Of a stretch of DNA of 64,000 bases, positions 56,935-64,000 are shown piece by piece. The position numbers and the translations under genes were made by a program. Origin of the DNA: Achatina immaculata (taxonomy: Eukaryota; Mollusca; Gastropoda; Stylommatophora; Achatinidae). The stretch spans positions 22,080,427 through 22,144,426 of the forward strand of contig CM019713.1 of NCBI GenBank assembly GCA_009760885.1. The letters run 5' to 3'. Under the pieces are notes generated by a model. That model saw only the letters and a program-made list of their open reading frames with translations. It did not search any database and had not been told where the DNA came from. Position 1 is the stretch's first letter. The number at the start of each line of letters is the position of its first letter.

Positions 56935-57212
56935 ACTGTCACATTTTTTTTTTGCTGGTGACAGTTGGGACATGTCCTCTGGATGACTGACGACTCACTA
57001 CCAAAAACAGCACTAAGATGGTCATCACAGGGGAACAGAAGTAAGGGTTGACCAAAAGAGACATGGAGAAGAACAGCAGAGAGGATGTTGAGCAATAGAG
57101 GGTTCACCTGGGCAAGAGCAGAAAAAAAAAGACAAAGGAAAGGAATTTGTGGAAAACCCTTGCGAAAGCCCCATGTGCTTTGAGCACTTAAAGTTCAGAG
57201 AGAGAGAGAGAG
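56935..57212 (+). mobile_element. LINE 3' fragment with (GA)n tail
   Basis: ACAGTTGGGACATGTCCTCT to the GA tail at 57197-57212. Same family as 8888-9150 and 21390-22076, with stops in the coding remnant. Confidence 0.82.
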
Positions 57213-57414
57213 AAATATGTCTTTTTTTCTTTCAAATCTTGCACTATACAAGCTCTCACAAGCTCAGCTTCTCAGAGAAGGAAGTAACAATGATTTTCAC
57301 ACAAAAAATGAATTCTCTAATTTAAGGAAAACATAAACGGAGGATGAGATATCAGAAAAACCACAATAAAAATTATATTAATAATAAAAATAATAAACGT
57401 AGCAGTGCACTGTT

Positions 57415-57660
57415 ACAAACAGCTTGATGATCTTGGTAGAGCACACACATGAAAGAAGAATATTGATGATCTTGGTAGAGCACACACATGAGAGAAGAAG
57501 ATTGATGATCTTGGTAGAGCACACACATGAGAGAAGAATATTGATGATCTTGGTAGAGCACACATATGAGAGAAGAATATTGATGATATTGGTGGAGAAC
57601 ACACATGAGAGAAGAAGACTGATGATCCTGGTAGAGAACACACAAGAGAGAAGAAGACGA
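57415..57660. repeat. Minisatellite, 39 bp unit, 6 copies
   Basis: Core TTGATGATCTTGGTAGAGCA. The multiple-of-three period leaves several open frames on both strands. Confidence 0.96.
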
Positions 57661-57900
57661 TGTAGAAATCAATGAATTTCAAACCTAAACTTCTGTAAAA
57701 TGAGCTGTTACTCAGCCTTGACGTAACAGCAAACAGCAGTGTTTTCTCATGACTTGGTGGTTCTGAACTTGACTCCGAGTAATCACCTGGCAACTTGTCT
57801 TTCTTCAGTGTCAATGTTCTTGTCTGTTTTTCTTCAGTGTCAATGTTCTTGTCTGGACTTTTCACCTTCCTTTTCTCACATTTTACCCAATTATGTCTCC
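57661..57900. other. Unique sequence
   Basis: A 32 bp direct repeat (TTTCTTCAGTGTCAATGTTC) at 57800-57855; otherwise nothing. Confidence 0.5.
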
Positions 57901-57904
57901 ATGT

Positions 57905-58195
57905 TTCCATTTGCCCAGTACAATAGAAAAGTAACACTGGAGAGACATATGTCCAGTACAACAGAAAACTAACAATGGAGAACTATTTGTCCAGTACAAC
58001 AGAAAACAATGGAGAACTATTTGTCCAGTACAACAGAAAACAATGGAGAACCATTTGCCCAGTACAACAGAAAAGTAACACCTGAGAGACATATGTCCAG
58101 TACAACAGAAAACTAACAATGAAGAACTATTTGTCCAGTACAACAGAAAATAATGGAGAACCATTTGTCCAGTAGAACAGTAAACTAACAATGTA
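57905..58195. repeat. Minisatellite, 35-40 bp degenerate units
   Basis: Core TTTGTCCAGTACAACAGAAA. Confidence 0.92.
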
Positions 58196-58199
58196 ACAA

Positions 58200-58330
58200 A
58201 CAATAATTAGTGTATATAATTATACAACTATACACAAAGCACTGCAGTAAAGTTGTGATACCAGAATGTATAAGCTAGGAAAAAAGTAGGAACAGCTTTA
58301 TTACTTACTAATTTATTATATTTTTAAAAA
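58200..58330 (+). repeat. Interspersed repeat R1
   Basis: GCACTGCAGTAAAGTTGTGA, then GCTAGGAAAAAAGTAGGAAC and AGCTTTATTACTTAC, matching 11700-11760 and 44200-44290. Confidence 0.6.
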
Positions 58331-60925
58331 AATCAAGTCCACAACATACCAAATAATAAATGCAACAGGACACAGGTGAGAGAGAGAATGTATTTTCGAG
58401 GAGCTAGCTAATCTATGTTACATGTGCGACAGATAACTGTAGCATGGAGAACTTTTTTTCATCTTATACATGACATAAAACACTATTAAGCACTTACACT
58501 ATGGTGCTACTAACTAGTTTTAAAAATGTACAACAATTACTGATTTGCTGTAATGGGTGACATATGACAGATTTTGGTTTTTAACAATTACCAAAGATAA
58601 ATAAATATGCCAGTGAAATTTTATGTGTATGGTTAAATAATCAAGCTCAGCTGACAGCCACTGAAGTGTATACAGTTCTAATTCTCCATATTTCTCACAC
58701 AAGAATGGAGAATGACCTATCATGATGGAAGCAGAGATAAAAGCTGAACTGTTTTCTTTGTTCCACATTCCATGACAACTGGCAGGATTCTTGCCATCAG
58801 TTTACTAAGATCACCTTCCAAAAGGAAAACAATGTTCAAGCATCTCATGCTGACACAGCACACAGCACAAAAACAAGTTTCACACAGGAGCCATGAGCCG
58901 AGTGCCTTTCTTGAACACAATAATCATTTATTGTAATTAGCAATTCTTGGTCTGTGTGATATGTACATACACACAAACGGTGACATGTTTGTATATACAT
59001 AATTACAAAAATCTATAAAAAACAGTATCATGCACGAGTACAAAATACCTGTCACATCAAAGACTTGCTCTGAGTAAAAATAAATCCGTTAAAATTTGTC
59101 AACTAATTCTGTCTTACAAAAAATTAAACTGCTTTGTGAAAATCTGGCTTACTTATGCAGGAACTAAACTGACGGGGTCACTGCACATAACAAAGTGACA
59201 GTAAATAAGGAAAACAGATTTCTGATACTTTAAAAAGGGACAAAAGTCATCCTTTATTTTAAACAAAATATAAAAACAAACCTAACTTTGCAGTTCGTTA
59301 GAAGAAATAAATATTTGAAACAATCATTTTCCTTATTCCAAATAAACTGTAATCTAACAAGTGCCCATGTCAGACTTCCAGGATAAGCTACTGACACATA
59401 AATAAGGCAGATTTCAAACAATATTATACGTTTATTATATTTTTATTAGGTGTGAATATTTATAAAATATAAAACTGTTATTCAGTGGGTGACCTCCAAC
59501 GTGGAGCTTGTCAGTAATGTTGTTCTGTAGGATTTTGCTTCTTTGCTCTGTAGTATTTCTCTTGTGTGGATGTTTACACATAAATGTTTCCTTTGTTCTG
59601 TTCGGTTAATAAATTATTTTATTTGATATATTATCAATATTATATTATATTCAATACATTATATTAAGAACTTAAAAACCTACATGAGGGGTACAAGTTT
59701 TCTTCTTACTGTAAAGAGCAAATCTGTAACTACTCAGTTGCATGACTAGTTCATATACTAGTTCACTGTATGTCAATTTTTCAACTGAACAAGTATATTC
59801 AATATATAGGTCACCTTCTACAGTTATTCTTGCTTTATTTACCAAAATACATTTATAATGCAAAAAACAAATACTGATACTTAATTGGGACAGCAGATAA
59901 TTGAAAGACAGTTTTCAGAATTTCACAAGTACTTGGTTTTCATTTTTATGTAACAAATATCAGCACATAAACAACACAATATTGATGTCAAGTGTCTTAA
60001 GATCTTCACTGAAGTTTTCCATAGACAAAGACTGTCCCTCAGCTACATAGCAATTAAAGTGGCATTAAAGACTACCTTTAACTACCTGGTAACTGAAGCA
60101 GGATCAAAGATTTCATCTCAACTATCTGGTAAATGTAGTGACATAAAAAATATTATGACAACTATCAGGTAAATTACACAGAATCAAAGATAAGGTCACA
60201 ACATTTTATTTTGTTTCTTTACACAGTTTGACAAGAAAGACAGTCTTACAAATAAACCAGATCTTGAACAGACCCTACATTTCTGCAGCGCCCAGAGAAT
60301 CTAACATACATTTCAATACTAGACTGATATTTCACATGTAACAGTATATAACCAAAGTGTTTTACTGTGAAAATCTATTTTTAATATAGCAGCTATCATG
60401 TATTTGATTGGCATAAATGATGTAGTGTGATGTAAGATCTAGTTTAAATCACCTGTACACCAGAATTGCATGCTGGGAAATGATTTTCACTAATATTAAA
60501 CAATTTTAAGTCACATGACTTTGTATTTATTATTAAATACAGATTTTAATGAGATTACTCCCAACTTCTGTGAAAAAAAGGTAAAATTATTTCCACAATT
60601 ACCAAAGCTAGGGGACATGCTCAAGAAACAGACTTGGGCTAGTAATGAATTAAGACAGTAACAAGATAACAAAGAATAACCAAGCCATGAAATTATGCCT
60701 CTTATTCTGTCATCTTTATCAGCAACACTTAACTATTTGGTTGGATAAAAAGGCAACAAAAACACTTGTGTGTGTGGCTAATCAAATTCTGTTCCAGAAA
60801 ATGACTGATAAAAGTATCATTTTCTTTTTTACACAACTAATATCATTTCTCAGGGTCTGTTAATGTAGGGTAAGAAATATTGCTTGCTAAATTATAGTCA
60901 AGTGCTATGGAGCAGATGTACACCT
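58331..60925. other. Unique AT-rich sequence
   Basis: 2.6 kb without tandem repeats or recognisable exons. It resembles long UTR or intergenic sequence, but no coding evidence adjoins it. Confidence 0.5.
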
Positions 60926-60929
60926 GGGT

Positions 60930-61775
60930 CCCAAGTGTAAGTCCTTGTCCTACATTTGTGAGTAACAGGTGTAAGTCAATGTCCTACATTTGTGAGTCAC
61001 AGGTGTAAGTCTTTGTCCTACTTTTGTAGGTCACAAGTGTGTAGTTCTTGTCCTACTTTTGTAGGTCACAAGAGTGTAGTCATTGTCCTACTTTTGTAGG
61101 TCACAAGAGTGTAGTCATTGTCCTACTTTTGTAGGTTACAAGAGTGTAGTCATTGTCCTACTTTTGTAGGTTACAAGAGTGTAGTCATTGTCCTACTTTT
61201 GTAGGTTACAAGAGTGTAGTCATTGTCCTACTTTTGTAGGTTACAAGAGTGTAGTCATTGTCCTACTTTTGTAGGTCACAAGCATAAGTCCTTGTCTTAT
61301 ATTTGTAAGTCACACGTGTAAGTCCTTGTTCTACATTTGTGAGTCACACGTGTAAGTCCTTGTCCTGCATTTGTAAGTCACATGTGTAAGTCCTTGTCCT
61401 ACATTTGTAAGTCATATGTGTAAGTCCTTGTCCTGCATTTGTAAGTCCTTGTTCTACATTTGTGAGTCACATGTGTAAGTCCTTGTCCTATATGTGTAAG
61501 TCCTTGTCCTGCATTTGTAAGTCCTTGTTCTACATTTGTGAGTCACATGTGTAAGTCCTTGTCCTATATGTGTAAGTCCTTGTCCTGCATTTGTAAGTCC
61601 TTGTTCTACATTTGTGAGTCACATGTGTAAGTCCTTGTCCTATATGTGTAAGTCCTTGTCCTGCATTTGTAAGTCCTTGTTCTACATTTGTGAGTCACAT
61701 GTGTAAGTCCTTGTCCTACATTTGTAAGTCCTTGTTCTACATTTGTGAGTCACATGTGTAAGTCCTTGTCCTAGT
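60930..61775. repeat. Minisatellite, about 33-35 bp unit, some 25 copies
   Basis: Core AAGTCCTTGTCCTACATTTG with two variants: a GTAGGTTACAAGAGTGTAGT block (61020-61280) and a higher-order block of about 79 bp repeated at 61430-61700. Confidence 0.95.
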
Positions 61776-62140
61776 TTTTTTTTGTCAATCTAGAGTTAGG
61801 GGGAAATAATGCAAATGAATGAATTCCTGTTGCTCAAATAAAACAAGGGACAAGGAATTGCTTCAAACCTGTGTTGTGATGAAACCTGTCACACACACAC
61901 ACACACACACACAAGGATTTCATCTTCTGTTACTGACATGAAGTAATGAAAAAGCATAATATTTTGTGTGTTTACCTAAAACTAATAACAAACATAATAT
62001 GAAATATAATCAGTTTTTATCTGAACAACAAGTAACAGTTTACTGGCATCGAGTCATATATGTGTGTGTGTGTGTACATATATATATATGAAACAGCACA
62101 ACATGATTCTTAAGCAAACATTACTAAAGTCATCACGAGT
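61776..62140. other. Unique sequence with microsatellites
   Basis: (CA)n at 61889-61912 and (TG)n(TA)n at 62058-62088. Confidence 0.85.
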
Positions 62141-62740
62141 TAAAACTGTCACATTCACACAGTATCAAGACTTAAAACCTTCACATCCACACAGTATGAG
62201 TTAAAACCATCACACTCACATAGTATCATGAGTTAAAACCATCACATTCACACAGTATGAGTTAAAACCATCACATTCACACAGTATGAGTTAAAACCAT
62301 CACATCCACACAGTATGAGTTAAAACCATCACATTCACACAGTATGAGTTAAAACCATCACATCCACACAGTATGAGTTAAAACCATCACATCCACACAG
62401 TATGAGTTAAAACCATCACATCCACACAGTATGAGTTAAAACCATCACATCCACACAGTATGAGTTAAAACCATCACATCCACACAGTATGAGTTAAAAC
62501 CATCACATCCACACAGTATGAGTTAAAACCATCACATCCACACAGTATGAGTTAAAACCATCACATCCACACAGTATGAGTTAAAACCATCACATCCACA
62601 CAGTATGAGTTAAAACCATCACATCCACACAGTATGAGTTAAAACCATCACATCCACACAGTATGAGTTAAGACCATCACATTCACACAGTATCATGAGT
62701 TAAAACCATCACATTCACATAGTATCATGAGTTAAAAAAA
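62141..62740. repeat. Minisatellite, 29 bp unit, about 20 copies
   Basis: Core TGAGTTAAAACCATCACATC. Central units are identical, outer ones diverged, as expected of recent core amplification. Confidence 0.97.
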
Positions 62741-63780
62741 TACAAGTATTATGAAGCAATGAGATATAACAAATCAGTGGTGAAAAGAAAAACAACAAGC
62801 AACCATGATTCTAACATGCCACAAATATGATGTCCGGAGTAAACTTGATGATGTGCGGTAAATGATGGCAAACATGACAGATCTGTCTACATATCAGAAC
62901 TTCAAAACACAAATACATAATCAAGCTTCATGAGTGTTTACCTGCAAATAATCATCAGACTACATCTACTTCAGCAATAAAATATAAATCATAAATATAC
63001 AAAAAAACAGCAATCATTTCAAGAGTGGACAATTTTTGTGTGTGCAAAACTAAGTTGAACGCTGAAAATTTAGCATCTATTTTTAGTGTCTGTGGCTAGG
63101 AGTCTGATACTGTGGATGTCAGTCATTTCCAGAGACTGCTCAAAATGCTTACTACAGTCAAAACAAACAAAAAATAAGTAACAAGTAACATTCTCTGCCT
63201 GCTTGATAACACTTTCACTGTTCTCTTGAAATCATCGTGAAACTTTTGCAGTAAGTTCAGTCAATCCGTCTTTGATAAATATATATATTAGTGTTTGATT
63301 TCTCACAAACATTTTATGACCATCAAATTTATTCTAGGGGTGTTCTAAGGAACCTTTAATGTTATTTTTGTTTGTTATATTTGTAATAACACATATAACA
63401 AACATTATCAAACATTGGAGACTACATGCAGTCCTATAAAAAGACAACACTGGGAAGTGCATGCTATCTCCACAATCCTACAATTACAAACAAACCAAAA
63501 ATTTTTCTCCGATCAAACATCCATTTAAAACTTGACATCTAAACAACAAGTACCTTGTTACAGAAAATGTATACTGAAGAAATCTATCAAAAAGTACACA
63601 GATTAAAAATGAAATTTCTTTAAAGCTTGTTAGTTTGAAAAGAACCATCATGAAGCCTGTCCTAGTTCATGTGAGATAATAAGGCAAAATCCAGACCTTA
63701 TGGGAACACTGAAACACTGGCAGCAAGAGAAGGTCTTTGCTCATGCACAAAGTTCATTAAAAATATTGACTTTTGTCCAA
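62741..63780. other. Unique AT-rich sequence
   Basis: No feature recognised. Confidence 0.5.
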
Positions 63781-63784
63781 CTGA

Positions 63785-64000
63785 CTCATGAAAAAGTGAT
63801 TTCTGAGAAACTGTCTAATAAAACTGTGGTTTCTGTGAAATTGACTTGTTAAAACTGGTGATTTTTATGAAACTGACTTGTAAAAACCAGTGATTTTTGT
63901 GAAACTGACTTGTTAAAACCGGTGATTTTTGTGAAACTGACTTGTTAAAACCGGTGATTTTTGTGAAACTGACTTGTTAAAACCGGTGATTTTTGTGAAA
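63785..64000. repeat. Minisatellite, 32 bp unit, runs off the window
   Basis: Core ACTGACTTGTTAAAACCGGT; at least 6 copies, continuing past 64000. Confidence 0.95.

Overview
This is an AT-rich, repeat-laden piece of a metazoan nuclear genome. It has spliced genes, non-LTR retrotransposon debris, Helitrons, a Tc1/mariner relic and tRNA-like SINE heads, and no bacterial-type operons. The repeat mix (RTE-like LINEs with short simple-repeat tails, Helitrons with internal subrepeats, very many unrelated minisatellites) suggests a lophotrochozoan, most likely a gastropod mollusc. That assignment is inference.

One real protein-coding gene dominates the left half. On the minus strand, eight coding exons (28485 down to 37) join in compatible splice phases into a single-pass transmembrane mucin: signal peptide, long Pro/Thr/Ala tandem-repeat (PTS) domain, SEA domain with a G-S cleavage-type motif, Cys-rich segment plus EGF-like domain, transmembrane helix and about 140-residue cytoplasmic tail. 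The exon set sums to 1197 codons plus a stop only if one missing base near 26682, inside the coding minisatellite, is allowed for. As written, the sequence carries a frameshift. A splice acceptor directly before the start codon implies an untranslated leader exon. A TATA box, an initiator and a splice donor at 34650-34522 form a good candidate promoter and first exon. The 3' UTR lies left of the window, or the last exon is spliced again at 118.

The introns are where most repeats lie. Intron 6 is nearly filled by a 25-26 bp minisatellite. Intron 5 (12.2 kb) holds two Helitrons, an RTE-like LINE, a Tc1/mariner relic, further LINE tails, two minisatellites and a large CT tract. Intron 3 (7.2 kb) holds five minisatellites, two of which are the same satellite in opposite orientation, and three LINE fragments. 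The untranslated-leader intron (28501-34521) holds eight more arrays, two LINE tails and a small acidic open reading frame with ten-residue repeats.

From 34651 to 64000 I find no convincing gene. It is intergenic or deep-intronic sequence made of minisatellites (15-62 bp units), LINE fragments, a SINE nested in a LINE, tRNA-like pseudogenes, an inverted-repeat insertion inside a minisatellite, and AT-rich unique sequence. By hand tally about one third of the window is tandem repeat, in some forty arrays with mostly unrelated units. The most useful observations are the reconstructed mucin gene with its single frame break, a Helitron whose exact A|T empty site is preserved in a second LINE copy in the same window, and repeated insertion of LINEs into minisatellites.
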